Assembly (NCBI GenBank): GCA_003167415.1 | Contig: PMTF01000003.1 | Span: 1 to 49,491, forward strand | Direction of reading: 5' to 3' | Origin: Acidimicrobiaceae bacterium | GTDB taxonomy: Bacteria; Actinomycetota; Acidimicrobiia; Acidimicrobiales; RAAP-2 | DNA: 49,491 nt | Shown: positions 7,555 to 16,468 of the stretch, piece by piece | Position numbering within the stretch: the first letter of the stretch is position 1 | Layout: each line of letters begins with the position of its first letter | The notes under the pieces: generated by a model | Told to the model about the DNA's origin: nothing | Databases searched by the model: none | The model's input: only the letters and a program-made list of their open reading frames with translations | Made by a program: the position numbers and the translations under genes

Positions 7555-7565
7555 CGTGAATCGAG

Positions 7566-9581
7566 GTGCCATTGACCATCGCCCCTAGCCACCCCAAGGC
7601 CCGGACCGTCGCCCTGATCGGTCGCAACGGCGTCGGCAAGACGTCACTGCTCGAAGCGCTCGTGGTTGCGACCGGTGGTCTGGAACGGGCCGGAAAGGTT
7701 GACGCGGGCACCACGCTCGGCGCCAATGATCCCGAAGAACGCAAGTATCAGATGTCCCTGGGCATCTCGATGGCCCCGGTGTGGATCGGGGACGACAAAT
7801 TGACGCTGCTCGACACCCCCGGACTCATTGACTTCCACGGCGAAGTCGAGCGGGCCCTCGACGTGGCCGACGTCGCGGTCTTCGTCGTGAGCGCCGTCGA
7901 CGGTGTCCAAAGTGATTTCGTGGCCACCTGGGACCTCGCGCGCGAAGCCGACGTTCCGGTCGTCATCTTCGTGAACGCGCTCGACGCCGAGCGAGCCGAC
8001 TTTGAATCGACACTGGGATCACTGGAGTTACTGGTCGGCCCCACCCTCGCACCCTTAGAACTGCCGATCGGCGTAGGACCGTCGCTGCAGGGCGTCGTCG
8101 ACCTCTTGGCCGACGAGGCCATCTTCTATGACCACGCCACGCCCCGACACGCCCCGGTGCCCGCGGAACTGGCCGAATTGGAATCGAGGGTCCGCGCCAG
8201 TTTGATCGAGGCCATTGTCGTCGCTGACGATTCGTTGACCGAGCGTTACCTCGAGGGCGACGTGCCCACGATCGACGAACTCGAGCCGGCGCTCGCCGAG
8301 ATGATGATCGAAGGTCGCATCGTGCCGGTGACCTGCGGTTCGGCCACGCTGGGCGTCGGGGTCGATCGTCTCGCCACGCTGCTCGACGAGATCGCCGTCT
8401 CTCGACCGATCCCGGCGCTGATGAACGGCAACGAAACGTTCCTCGACCGCGACCCGGACGGCGAGCCGATCATGCGGGCCTTCAAGGTCATCGTCGACCC
8501 CTACGTCGGTCGCATCGTGGTGATGGAGGTGATCTCCGGCACGATCACGCCCGACGTCTCGCTCGTCAACGTGCGCACCAGGAACGACGAGCGTCTGCAC
8601 GGACTGCATCACCTCTTCGGCTCCAAGCTCGTTCCGGTGACGCGCGCGGTGGCCGGCGACGTGGTCGTGGTCGCCAAACTCAACGACGTCGCGGTGGGCG
8701 ACGTCCTCGCCAAGCGTGGTGTCGACTTGGCAACGGTGACGACCAAGGCACCGGCGCCGGCACTGTCGGTGGCGCTGCTGAGCGCATCGAACGACGACGA
8801 CAAGATCGCGACCGCCCTGCATCGGCTCTCCGAGGAGGACCCCTCACTGCGCGTACGCCACGACCCGGTGTCGCGCCGCCTGGTGGTTGACGCCATGGGC
8901 GATACGCACTTGAAGGTCACGCTGGAGCGGCTGCGCCGTCGATTCAACGTGAACGTGACGACTGCGACGCCCGACGTCCAGCACTACGAAACGATTCGTT
9001 CGGCTCGCGACTGCGAAGGTCGACTGAAGAAACAGACCGGCGGACACGGCCAGTTCGCGGTGGTGAACCTGAAGGTGGAACCCATCAAGCCCGACGAACC
9101 CTTCGAGTTCGTCGACGCGATCGTCGGTGGGGCGGTCCCGCGCCAATTCATCAATGCCGTGCGAAACGGCATCGAAAAGGCCATGGCCCGCGGCGGCCCG
9201 GCCGGCTTTCCGGTCGTCGGACTGCGCGTCACGCTCTATGACGGCAAATTCCACAACGTCGACTCGTCCGAAGCGGCCTTCGACACCGCCGGTTCGATGG
9301 GCGTGCGCGCCGCGCTCGACGCCGCGGGCACCGTGGTGCTCGAACGAATCATGGAAGTCACGACGACGTTCCCGACCGAGTACCTCGGTGAAGTCTTAAA
9401 TGACCTCAAGGGGCGAAGGGGCAAGGTCGTCGCGACCATTCAGGACAACGCCGCCACCGTCACGGTGACCTCGTACATCCCCGAAGATGGTCTGCATCGA
9501 TACGGCCTCGATTTTCGCGCCATCACGGCCGGCCGCGGTCGCGTCACCATTCAACTCCACCATCTGTCCGAAGCGCCGTAG
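7566..9581 (+). CDS. Elongation factor G-like GTPase (EF-G2 paralogue)
   Basis: This 671-residue translational GTPase has the EF-G domain order: P-loop G19-RNGVGKT26, effector region with ANDPEE, DTPG switch II, then domains II to V including QTGGHGQFAVVNLKVEP in domain IV. It belongs to the EF-G-like/FusA2 group and not to canonical FusA: the P-loop is GRNGVGKT instead of GHVDAGKT, and the G4 motif reads NALD instead of NKxD, losing the lysine that packs on guanine. Its role is uncertain; mycobacterial paralogues do not replace EF-G. GTG 7566 is used here, but TTG 7572, spaced 5 nt after GAGG, is an equally plausible start. No rpsL, rpsG or tuf genes are nearby, which also argues for a paralogue. 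Confidence 0.88.
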   Translation: MPLTIAPSHPKARTVALIGRNGVGKTSLLEALVVATGGLERAGKVDAGTTLGANDPEERKYQMSLGISMAPVWIGDDKLTLLDTPGLIDFHGEVERALDVADVAVFVVSAVDGVQSDFVATWDLAREADVPVVIFVNALDAERADFESTLGSLELLVGPTLAPLELPIGVGPSLQGVVDLLADEAIFYDHATPRHAPVPAELAELESRVRASLIEAIVVADDSLTERYLEGDVPTIDELEPALAEMMIEGRIVPVTCGSATLGVGVDRLATLLDEIAVSRPIPALMNGNETFLDRDPDGEPIMRAFKVIVDPYVGRIVVMEVISGTITPDVSLVNVRTRNDERLHGLHHLFGSKLVPVTRAVAGDVVVVAKLNDVAVGDVLAKRGVDLATVTTKAPAPALSVALLSASNDDDKIATALHRLSEEDPSLRVRHDPVSRRLVVDAMGDTHLKVTLERLRRRFNVNVTTATPDVQHYETIRSARDCEGRLKKQTGGHGQFAVVNLKVEPIKPDEPFEFVDAIVGGAVPRQFINAVRNGIEKAMARGGPAGFPVVGLRVTLYDGKFHNVDSSEAAFDTAGSMGVRAALDAAGTVVLERIMEVTTTFPTEYLGEVLNDLKGRRGKVVATIQDNAATVTVTSYIPEDGLHRYGLDFRAITAGRGRVTIQLHHLSEAP

Positions 9582-9611
9582 TCGCAGCTCCGGCGAGTGT
9601 GGCCGCTCGAA

Positions 9612-10676
9612 TTAGTCCGGCAGTTCCAACGCCAACCAGAGTCCGTGGTGATGACACCATCCCCACTGACGTGGTGATTCCCCGGGCAGCGTCACGAGGA
9701 CTTGCGTCGCGCCCTTTCGAGCGCTCTCACCCGAAGTCGAGGACGTCGGCCAATTCACCATGAAGGGCGATTCAAGAGAGATCCAGGCGACGTTGTCATT
9801 ACGACACCTCTCCACCATGTCCTCGAAGTAGGCCCGTTGATCGTCCTCGGAGAAATAGGCCGCGACGTAACTGTTGATCACCATCGTCAAACTCGACGAC
9901 TCGCCGAGCGCGATCGCGTCGCCGAGTCGTTCGGCGACGGTGCCGCGTAGCACGGTGGTCGCGGGCCACGAGGAACGTTGCGCGATGATCGCGTCAAGTC
10001 GGGCCAGGCGACGGGGCTCTTCCGGCCACAGACAGGCCTGGAGCCAGAGTCGATCGTCTTCGACGGCGAGATCCAGTGGGGAAGGATCAATGCCGACGCG
10101 CGAGAAAACGTCGGGCAGAGGAAGCGTACGATCGACGGACGTCTCGTCGCGACAGACCAGCGTCAATGGATTTTCATCGTCCTCCGCTCGAACCGGAAAA
10201 CGGTCGAAGTAGAGATTGATGCCGGCCGAGGTACCGACGTCAATGAGATTGATCGACGAATGACCCGGCTGCGCGATGAGCGCGATGACGGCCTGAAATA
10301 TCGCCGATCGGCCCGGCTCGTTGGTCTGGGTCGAACGATGGAGTTCGTCACGCACCAACTCGGGCTCGGTGTTCAGGACGTCAACCACTTGTCGCGCGGC
10401 ACCTTCGGGGTCCGTGATCAATCCCCATCGAGCGTCGCGGTAAATAGGTGTCAGTTCTGGATGACCACGCAGGGCCGCGAGGTGGAGCGCCGCCAGAACC
10501 AACATCGGGTTTCTCTGTTCGACACGAACGTTGGCGAGCAACTCTTGGGCAACGAGATCACTTTCGAGGGCCATCATTAACGCGGAATAGAACGGCAGTC
10601 GGTCGTGGTCTTCACGAGTGAAGGCGAAGTGATATCGACGTCGAGCGTCCTCTAGGTCCAGGTCCACACTTTGCAC
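9612..10676 (-). CDS. DUF2332 family protein
   Basis: This 354-residue protein matches the actinobacterial/proteobacterial DUF2332 pattern: an N-terminal helical part with RDHDRLPFYSALMMALESD-type sequence, PMLVLAALHLAALRGHPEL, and then LIDVGTSAGINLYFDRF (about residues 144-160), which resembles the glycine motif I of Rossmann methyltransferases. Methyltransferase activity is only an inference; the family has no assigned function. It is divergent from the MFS gene across an AT-richer gap of about 90 bp that must contain both promoters. The 30-bp gap to the EF-G paralogue at its other end has no clear terminator. Confidence 0.8.
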   Translation of the reverse strand: MQSVDLDLEDARRRYHFAFTREDHDRLPFYSALMMALESDLVAQELLANVRVEQRNPMLVLAALHLAALRGHPELTPIYRDARWGLITDPEGAARQVVDVLNTEPELVRDELHRSTQTNEPGRSAIFQAVIALIAQPGHSSINLIDVGTSAGINLYFDRFPVRAEDDENPLTLVCRDETSVDRTLPLPDVFSRVGIDPSPLDLAVEDDRLWLQACLWPEEPRRLARLDAIIAQRSSWPATTVLRGTVAERLGDAIALGESSSLTMVINSYVAAYFSEDDQRAYFEDMVERCRNDNVAWISLESPFMVNWPTSSTSGESARKGATQVLVTLPGESPRQWGWCHHHGLWLALELPD

Positions 10677-10763
10677 GATACTGAGTGAACTTTGCGTCGA
10701 AATGTATTCAATTACGGCACCATGAAGAATCTGAGTATTCGATTCGTCGTAAGGTCTTCACTG

Positions 10764-12071
10764 GTGAAAAAGAAAATTGCGATCATTCAATTGGCGAAGC
10801 ATCGCGAACCGCGCCTGCTCGTGACGGGCCAGACCATCTCGCAATTCGGCGACGGCGTGGCACTCGTTGCCCTAACCCTGTTAGTTCTCGACACGACGCA
10901 CAGTGCCTCGAAGCTGGCGTGGTTCGTAGCGGCGCGAATGACGCCACTCGTAATCTTCCTTCTCATCGGTGGCGCCATCGTTGATCGCTTTTCTCGACGA
11001 ATCCTTTTACTCATATCTGACTGCGTTCGAGCCATTCTCACGGCGATTCTCGTCGTGTTGATTGCTACCGGACACCTGAAATTCGGAGATCTGCTGATAT
11101 TCGCAGTTCTCTTCGGAACGTTCGACGCCGTCTTCATGCCGTGTATCACCGCGCTCACGCCAGAAATTGTCCCCGAAGAGTTACTCCCGGCGATGAACGC
11201 GGTCCGACCGCTGTCGAACAATTTGATGGGCAACATGATAGGTCCGGCCGTCGGCGGCGTCATCGCCGCCGCGAGTACCTCGTGGGCGATCGGCGTCGAC
11301 TGCACGACGTTTCTGGTCTCGGCAGGCGCGCTGTTCTTGATGAAACCGACGCCGACGCCCCATCGCACGCCCGGTAGCTCGATGCTGACCGAGATAAAGG
11401 AGGGCATTCGATACGTTCGCGCCACCAGATGGCTCCGAACGGGACTGGTCGCGGCGGGTATCGCCAACGCCGTGATGTTCACTCCGATGGCAGTGTTGCT
11501 TCCGTTCTTGCTGCGACACACCTTTCACGACAGCAAGGTGATAGTTGGCTATACCTTCGCCGTTATAGGACTATCGGGCGCGATTGGTGCGCTCGTTGCG
11601 TCGAATCTGAAAACGCCGCGTCGGCGTATTCGAGTCATGTGGACCTTTTGGACGATCTCCTCACTTTCCGGATTGATCGTTGGCTTCGCCACCAACTTCT
11701 GGGAAGTCATGATCTTTCCGTTGGTCGCCTCGCCATTTATGCTGCTGGGCAACGTCATCTGGGAGTCGATGATGCAAACCGAAGTACCCCGCGACCTGCT
11801 TGGGCGCGCGAGTTCCGTCGACTGGTTCATGTCATTGGGACTGGCTCCCATCGGACTAGTCGTTGCTGGACTATTGGCGACCGAATGGGGTGTGCGCACT
11901 TACTTCGTGGTGTTCAGTCTCTTGTCGGCAGCGCCGGGGATATGGATCATCCTTTCGCGCAAGATCAACGAGGTGGACAGGGGCCGCGTCAAGAAATTGG
12001 AAGTTGCGGAGCCTCCGCCAGGGACATACCCACAAGGCGAGAACCCCTCTTCGCAGAACCTGGGTATATAG
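10764..12071 (+). CDS. MFS exporter (MFS_3/EntS-like)
   Basis: This protein of about 435 residues has roughly twelve hydrophobic helices. It opens with RLLVTGQTISQFGDGV, the first-helix signature of the MFS_3/enterobactin-exporter-like group, followed by DRFSRR, the loop 2-3 motif. Such proteins export siderophores, macrolides or other small molecules. Start choice: GTG 10764 has AAGG 9 nt upstream; ATG 10722 and TTG 10692 are in frame but lack a ribosome-binding site. The C-terminal tail is polar and proline-rich. A 7-bp hairpin follows the stop immediately. No biosynthetic genes are adjacent, so the substrate is unknown. Confidence 0.82.
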   Translation: MKKKIAIIQLAKHREPRLLVTGQTISQFGDGVALVALTLLVLDTTHSASKLAWFVAARMTPLVIFLLIGGAIVDRFSRRILLLISDCVRAILTAILVVLIATGHLKFGDLLIFAVLFGTFDAVFMPCITALTPEIVPEELLPAMNAVRPLSNNLMGNMIGPAVGGVIAAASTSWAIGVDCTTFLVSAGALFLMKPTPTPHRTPGSSMLTEIKEGIRYVRATRWLRTGLVAAGIANAVMFTPMAVLLPFLLRHTFHDSKVIVGYTFAVIGLSGAIGALVASNLKTPRRRIRVMWTFWTISSLSGLIVGFATNFWEVMIFPLVASPFMLLGNVIWESMMQTEVPRDLLGRASSVDWFMSLGLAPIGLVVAGLLATEWGVRTYFVVFSLLSAAPGIWIILSRKINEVDRGRVKKLEVAEPPPGTYPQGENPSSQNLGI

Positions 12072-12074
12072 CCT

Positions 12075-12091
12075 CCGGTCGAAACGACCGG
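12075..12091 (+). terminator. Hairpin after the MFS gene
   Basis: CCGGTCG and CGACCGG form a perfect 7-bp stem with an AAA loop, 4 nt after the stop codon. There is no T-tract downstream, so a classical intrinsic terminator is not certain. The rest of the 287-bp gap to the next gene holds no confident feature, although the frame around 12130-12300 has coding-like base composition. Confidence 0.4.
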
Positions 12092-12358
12092 CCCTTGGCC
12101 TCGCCCACCCGACCACCTCGAACCTCGACCCATTCGTCGTTCGTGGATTCATTGACGACGTGCGCCACGAAGACCCAGTGCTGGCGTCGCTCTTTGACGC
12201 CGTTTACGACGACGGCGTCACCGGCGCAAACGCCATTCCATCGCGTGCTTCGCACCACGTGGCCGTGACGGGTGACGACGGCGCGCTGTGTCATACCTCA
12301 GTTCTACTCGGTGAGCGTTTGGTCACTCGACGTCACAGCGCTGTCCTACGGTGGGAAT

Positions 12359-13147
12359 ATGTCCTTCACGCAAGAGTTGCCCCGTTCGCTCTCTCCTTCT
12401 CGACTCTCGGATTTTCAGACCTGTCCCCGTCGCTACCAGTACGCCTCGATCGAGCGCATCCCCCAGCCCGCCTCCTACGCCACGGCCAAGGGTCGCTTCG
12501 CCCACTTCGTCTTCGAGCAGCTCTTCATGCTCAATCCCGAAGAGCGGACCATCGAGCAGGCCCGCGAGTTCGTCCCGGCGGCCGTCGAGGCAATCCTCAC
12601 CGAGGACGTGCGAACCGACATCGCCCTGGACGACGCGATGATGATCCGGCTCCTCCGAGAGACTGAAGAGATCATCACGACGTACTTCCGCATGGAGGAC
12701 CCGACCACGGTCACCAGTGAGGGCGTGGAGCTGCGACTCGGCGCGATCGTCGACGGCGCGCCGCTCTTCGGCATTCTCGACCGACTCGATCGCGACAAGG
12801 ATGGCTCGCTCACCATCGTCGACTACAAGACGGGCGGGCTGCCGAATCGCAACTACGATTCCCAGACCTTCGCCAACGCCGAGCTGTACGCCGCGCTGTG
12901 CGAAGCCGAGCTCGGAGAAAAGCCCTCCAAGATCCGACTGATGTACGTGGCCAAGGGCCAGAGCATCGAACGAAACGTGACCGATGTCGTCGTAAGGGCC
13001 CGCTCGCACACCGCGGCCGGTGCGTGGGAGAAGATCAACCGGTTCTACGACGACGGCGACTTCCCGGCGACCCCGTCGGTGCACGCCTGTCGATTCTGTT
13101 CGTACAAGGACCTCTGTCGCGCGAACGGCGTCGCGGTACCGATCTGA
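12359..13147 (+). CDS. RecB-family PD-(D/E)XK nuclease, Cas4/AddB-like with Fe-S cysteines
   Basis: This 262-residue protein begins SLSPSRLSDFQTCPRRYQY, the usual opening of RecB/Cas4-type nuclease domains. The catalytic core shows GILDRLD (acidic metal ligand) followed by IVDYKTG (D-x-K), around residues 135-160. One N-terminal cysteine (TCPRRY) and three C-terminal ones in C-x2-C-x5-C (ACRFCSYKDLC) match the 4Fe-4S clasp of Cas4 and AddB. It is a stand-alone nuclease without helicase or CRISPR genes nearby. The family acts on DNA ends in repair or recombination. ATG 12359 with an upstream GGTGGG is chosen; the frame extends upstream to 12272 without conserved sequence. Confidence 0.82.
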   Translation: MSFTQELPRSLSPSRLSDFQTCPRRYQYASIERIPQPASYATAKGRFAHFVFEQLFMLNPEERTIEQAREFVPAAVEAILTEDVRTDIALDDAMMIRLLRETEEIITTYFRMEDPTTVTSEGVELRLGAIVDGAPLFGILDRLDRDKDGSLTIVDYKTGGLPNRNYDSQTFANAELYAALCEAELGEKPSKIRLMYVAKGQSIERNVTDVVVRARSHTAAGAWEKINRFYDDGDFPATPSVHACRFCSYKDLCRANGVAVPI

Positions 13148-13190
13148 GTCACTCGAGGGTTTCTGCGAATTGACCTTTAGGCTGAAGGTT

Positions 13191-13784
13191 ATGCAATCGT
13201 TCGATGTTTCCTTTGATTACCGCTGTCCCTTCGCGAAGAACCTTCACCTCCACGTCATCAAAGCGCTACGCGCCGGCGCCGACTTCGAGGTCAATTTCGT
13301 CCCTTGGTCGCTCAGTCAAGGCAGTCGCGGTGACGGTCCCGACGTGTGGAACGACCCCGCGTACGACGGAGATCTGCTTTCGCTGGCGGCCGCGGTCTCG
13401 GTGCGCGACCAACAGAGCGAGTATTTTCTCGACGCGCACGAGGCCCTCTTTCGAGCGCGCCACGATCGAGCGATCCGACTGGTGACGCTCGATGAGATCA
13501 GTAACGTCCTCGCGCCACTGGGCGTCGACATGGCCAAGGTCGCCGCCGACGTCGCCTCGCGCCGACCCCACGAAGTGATCGCGGCGAGTCACAAGGAGTT
13601 CGACCGCTTCGAGGCCTTCGGCGTTCCCACCTTCGTCGTCAATGACGACGCGACGTTCGTGCGTTACATGAGCGAGCCCGGCGACGACCCGGCGCAGTCG
13701 GTCGAACTCATCACCGCTCTGCTCGCCATGATGACGAACCGTCGCGACCTGAACGAGTTCAAGCACACGCAACTGCCGCGCTAA
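13191..13784 (+). CDS. DsbA-family thioredoxin-fold protein with one active-site cysteine
   Basis: This 197-residue protein is of the DsbA/2-hydroxychromene-2-carboxylate isomerase superfamily. The first strand leads to FDYRCPFAKN (Cys12), then a helical insertion, and FEAFGVPTFVVND (about 140-153) containing the cis-proline before the last strands. The active-site motif is C-P-F-A, so the second cysteine of CxxC is missing. That argues against a classical disulfide oxidase and is closer to FrnE or kappa-GST-like members. No signal peptide is visible, so it is cytosolic. It starts 43 nt after the nuclease gene and converges with the LLM oxidoreductase gene. The function is not known. Confidence 0.78.
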   Translation: MQSFDVSFDYRCPFAKNLHLHVIKALRAGADFEVNFVPWSLSQGSRGDGPDVWNDPAYDGDLLSLAAAVSVRDQQSEYFLDAHEALFRARHDRAIRLVTLDEISNVLAPLGVDMAKVAADVASRRPHEVIAASHKEFDRFEAFGVPTFVVNDDATFVRYMSEPGDDPAQSVELITALLAMMTNRRDLNEFKHTQLPR

Positions 13785-13794
13785 TTCCGGCGAA

Positions 13795-14703
13795 TTACAT
13801 CAACTGGTATTCGATCAGCGTGTCGTAGGTCTCGTCTCGATCGTCGGCTCCGCCCGTCATCGAAGCCGAGAACTCCGTCACGCCGGCCCGGGCCAAGTCA
13901 TTCAGCTTTTCGAGGACCTGCGCGCGGGTGCCGAAGAGACCGACGTCGGCCGGACCCTTCGCCCCTTCGCGGTCCAGCATCGCGCGATAGCTCGGCAAGG
14001 TCCCGTAGATCTCGAGCGTCTCGTTCACCTTGGCCATGGTGTCGCCGACGTCGCTAGTCACCGAGATCGGCAGACTGCACACGACGCGCGGCGTGGGCCG
14101 ACCGGCCGCCGCCGCGGCGGCGTTGATCGTCGGCACGACGTGCGTGGCGATCGTCTTCACGCCGGTCATCCACGTCAACGTACCGTCAGTCACGGTCCCG
14201 GCCATCTCGAGCATCTTCGGCGCCAGGGCGGCGACTAACAGGCCGGGCGTTCGCACTTCGCTCGGTCCCAAGGCGCCGATGGTCGTCGCGCTCACGCGTT
14301 CACCGTGTGCTTGGACGCGCTCTCCGCGCAGCATCGGCGCCAGAGCGTCGAGGTATTCGCTCATGTAGCTCGCCGGGCGATCGAAGGAGATGCCCCACAT
14401 GCCCTCGACCACCGCCTTGTGGGAGAGGCCGATACCGAGGGAGAGTCGTCCGCCGATAGCCTCTTGCACCGTGCGCGCCTGGGCGGCGAGCATCGTGGGG
14501 TGGCGCGTCTGGATCGGCACGACGGCCGTGCCCAGATCGAGGTCGCGGTACTCACGTCCGACCACGGCGAACACGGTGAGGGTGTCGGGGCCGAATATTT
14601 GCGACGACCACATCCGGGAGAAGCCCCGCACTCGCAGTCCCGCGGCGCGCTCGAGCGTCTTCTCGAGCGGTCCGTCGACGTTCAATCCGATGGCGATGTC
14701 CAT
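13795..14703 (-). CDS. LLM-class F420-dependent-type oxidoreductase
   Basis: This 302-residue protein follows the bacterial luciferase-like (LLM) TIM-barrel pattern: an N-terminal MDIAIGLNVDG strand, LDLGTAVVPIQTRHPTMLAAQARTVQ (about 56-81) and GRLSLGIGLSHK, the phosphate/cofactor region in F420-dependent members. It resembles the TIGR03564-like group common in actinobacteria. It would transfer hydride from reduced F420 (or FMN) to an unknown substrate. It is divergent from purK across 35 bp, so the two promoters overlap. It converges with the DsbA-like gene, with 10 bp between their stops. Confidence 0.85.
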   Translation of the reverse strand: MDIAIGLNVDGPLEKTLERAAGLRVRGFSRMWSSQIFGPDTLTVFAVVGREYRDLDLGTAVVPIQTRHPTMLAAQARTVQEAIGGRLSLGIGLSHKAVVEGMWGISFDRPASYMSEYLDALAPMLRGERVQAHGERVSATTIGALGPSEVRTPGLLVAALAPKMLEMAGTVTDGTLTWMTGVKTIATHVVPTINAAAAAAGRPTPRVVCSLPISVTSDVGDTMAKVNETLEIYGTLPSYRAMLDREGAKGPADVGLFGTRAQVLEKLNDLARAGVTEFSASMTGGADDRDETYDTLIEYQLM

Positions 14704-14738
14704 CAGGACCTCCTCGCTCGACCGATATCGTTACGGTC

Positions 14739-15893
14739 GTGTTGATTGAATCCCAACCTACTGGTCCGGTATCAGTGGGGGTAGTGGGAGCGGGACAGCT
14801 GGCCCGAATGATGGGTGACGCGGCGCACGGTGCCGGCGTCATCCTGACGGTCCTCGCCTCGTCGCCGGAGGATTCGGCCGTCGAAACGGCCGACGTGACG
14901 ATGCTCGGATCACCGGACGACGCTCAGTCGCTCGACGAACTCGCGTCCCGGGTCGACGTCGTTACCTTCGACCACGAACTCGTCAATCTCGATCAGATCG
15001 CCGCGCTCGAAACACGAGGCGTCGTGGTGCGACCGGGCGCGCGCGCCCTACGTTTCGCCGTGGATAAAGGTCATCAGCGCCGGATTTTCGACGCCGCGGG
15101 GATACCGCTGCCCCGATTCATCGTCGTCACGTCCTCGAGCGATCCGATGTTGAAGGGCTTCCTCGACAGCGTCGGCCCGCCGGTATTGAAGGCCTCGCGT
15201 GGCGGCTACGACGGACGCGGCGTCCTCTTCCCGCAGAGCCGCGTCGAGGTCATCGCAATGATTGACGAACTCTCGACCACGACGAGCGTCGTGGTCGAAG
15301 AGCGCCTCAACCTGCGAGGCGAGCTGGCGCTCGTGGTCGTGCGCGGCGTCCACGGCGAATACGCCAGCTACCCCCTCGTCTCGACGGTGCAGTCCAAGGG
15401 CATGTGCGTCGAGGTCCGCTTCCCCGCCGGCGTCGACGAGTCGACGGCCCTCGAAGCGAATCGCCTCGGCCGGAAGATCGCCACCCTCGTGGGCGCGGTG
15501 GGCGTGCTCGCCATTGAGTTCTTCGTGAGTGACCGCGGCCTCGTCGTGAATGAGATTGCCCTGCGCCCCCACAACACGGGCCACTGGACGATCGAGGGTG
15601 CGCGCACGAGCCAGTTCACCAACCACCTGCTGGCCGTCAGCGGTCGCGCGCTGGAATCGACCGAAACGATCGTGGCCTCGGCCGTCATGGTGAACGTCGT
15701 CGGGGCCGACGAGCCTGGTTCAATCGAGGGCGCGAGGCAGATCGCCGGGGCGCACGTGCACGACTACGGCAAGTTGTGGCGCCCGGGACGCAAACTCGGT
15801 CACGTTACCGTCGTGGGCGACGATGCGCGCAGCACCCACGTGACAGCATGGGAGAGCGCGCGAGCGTACGGCACGGGGACTCGGGAGACATAG
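14739..15893 (+). CDS. purK: N5-carboxyaminoimidazole ribonucleotide synthase
   Basis: This 384-residue ATP-grasp enzyme of purine synthesis converts AIR, bicarbonate and ATP to N5-CAIR. The N-terminal [17 protein letters not shown] (about 13-29) is the PurK dinucleotide-like motif. The ATP-grasp core follows ([14 protein letters not shown], about 150-163), with [18 protein letters not shown] near residue 270, a PurK signature. The start is GTG and the stop overlaps the purE GTG by 1 nt, so translation is coupled. A purK/purE pair means CAIR is made by the two-step bacterial route. The pair is separated by 87 bp from pspA. Confidence 0.95.
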   Translation: MLIESQPTGPVSVGVVGAGQLARMMGDAAHGAGVILTVLASSPEDSAVETADVTMLGSPDDAQSLDELASRVDVVTFDHELVNLDQIAALETRGVVVRPGARALRFAVDKGHQRRIFDAAGIPLPRFIVVTSSSDPMLKGFLDSVGPPVLKASRGGYDGRGVLFPQSRVEVIAMIDELSTTTSVVVEERLNLRGELALVVVRGVHGEYASYPLVSTVQSKGMCVEVRFPAGVDESTALEANRLGRKIATLVGAVGVLAIEFFVSDRGLVVNEIALRPHNTGHWTIEGARTSQFTNHLLAVSGRALESTETIVASAVMVNVVGADEPGSIEGARQIAGAHVHDYGKLWRPGRKLGHVTVVGDDARSTHVTAWESARAYGTGTRET

Positions 15894-16381
15894 TGCAGCC
15901 AGTGGTGGGGATCGTCATGGGTAGTTCTTCGGACCACGAAATCATGAACGGCGCCGTCGCGATCCTGGAACGCTTCGGCGTTCCCCACGAAGTGCACGTA
16001 GTCTCGGCCCACCGCACGCCCGCAGCCATGATCGAATACGGACTGAGCGCGCGAACGCGCGGACTCAAGGTCCTGATCGCCGGGGCCGGCGGCGCGGCCC
16101 ATCTGCCGGGCATGTTGGCCGCGGTGACGACGCTTCCGGTCATCGGCGTGCCAGTCGCCCTCGCACAATTGGGCGGCCTGGACTCGTTATTGTCGATCGC
16201 CCAGATGCCCCGCGGCGTGCCGGTCGCCACGGTAGCCGTCAACGGCGCGACCAACGCCGGACTGCTCGCCGCGCGCATCCTCTCGCTCGATGACGACGCG
16301 CTGGCGCTCGCACTCGAGGAGTACCGTCAAGAGTTGGCGACGCAGGCCAGCCAACAAGACCGCGACCTGCCGCGAAATTAA
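15893..16381 (+). CDS. purE: N5-carboxyaminoimidazole ribonucleotide mutase
   Basis: This 162-residue class I PurE moves the carboxyl group of N5-CAIR to carbon 4 of the imidazole. The motifs are [11 protein letters not shown] (8-18), SAHRTP (38-43, catalytic His40) and [12 protein letters not shown] (63-74), all intact. The start is GTG in a TAGTG overlap with purK, with GGGAGA upstream; a longer frame to 15776 lies inside purK and is not used. Length and motifs are normal for the family, whose members form octamers. Confidence 0.95.
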   Translation: MQPVVGIVMGSSSDHEIMNGAVAILERFGVPHEVHVVSAHRTPAAMIEYGLSARTRGLKVLIAGAGGAAHLPGMLAAVTTLPVIGVPVALAQLGGLDSLLSIAQMPRGVPVATVAVNGATNAGLLAARILSLDDDALALALEEYRQELATQASQQDRDLPRN

Positions 16382-16415
16382 CGACATTCTTACAATGCAC
16401 CGGCGGCATTTCGTT

Positions 16416-16430
16416 CGCGGGGTACCCGCG
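16416..16430 (+). terminator. Hairpin between purE and pspA
   Basis: CGCGGG and CCCGCG form a 6-bp stem with a GTA loop, 35 nt after the purE stop. No T-tract follows. A TACAAT -10-like hexamer at 16391-16396 lies upstream, so the hairpin could equally sit in the pspA leader. Confidence 0.3.
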
Positions 16431-16468
16431 TGGCCCCCTAGTGTGGACTCGTAACTAAGGAGGCCCCC

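Noticed and set aside
11863-12666. A 267-codon plus-strand frame spanning the end of the MFS gene and the nuclease gene
   Set aside because: It overlaps both genes out of frame. Only its middle, in the intergenic gap, has coding-like composition, and that is reported separately as weak.
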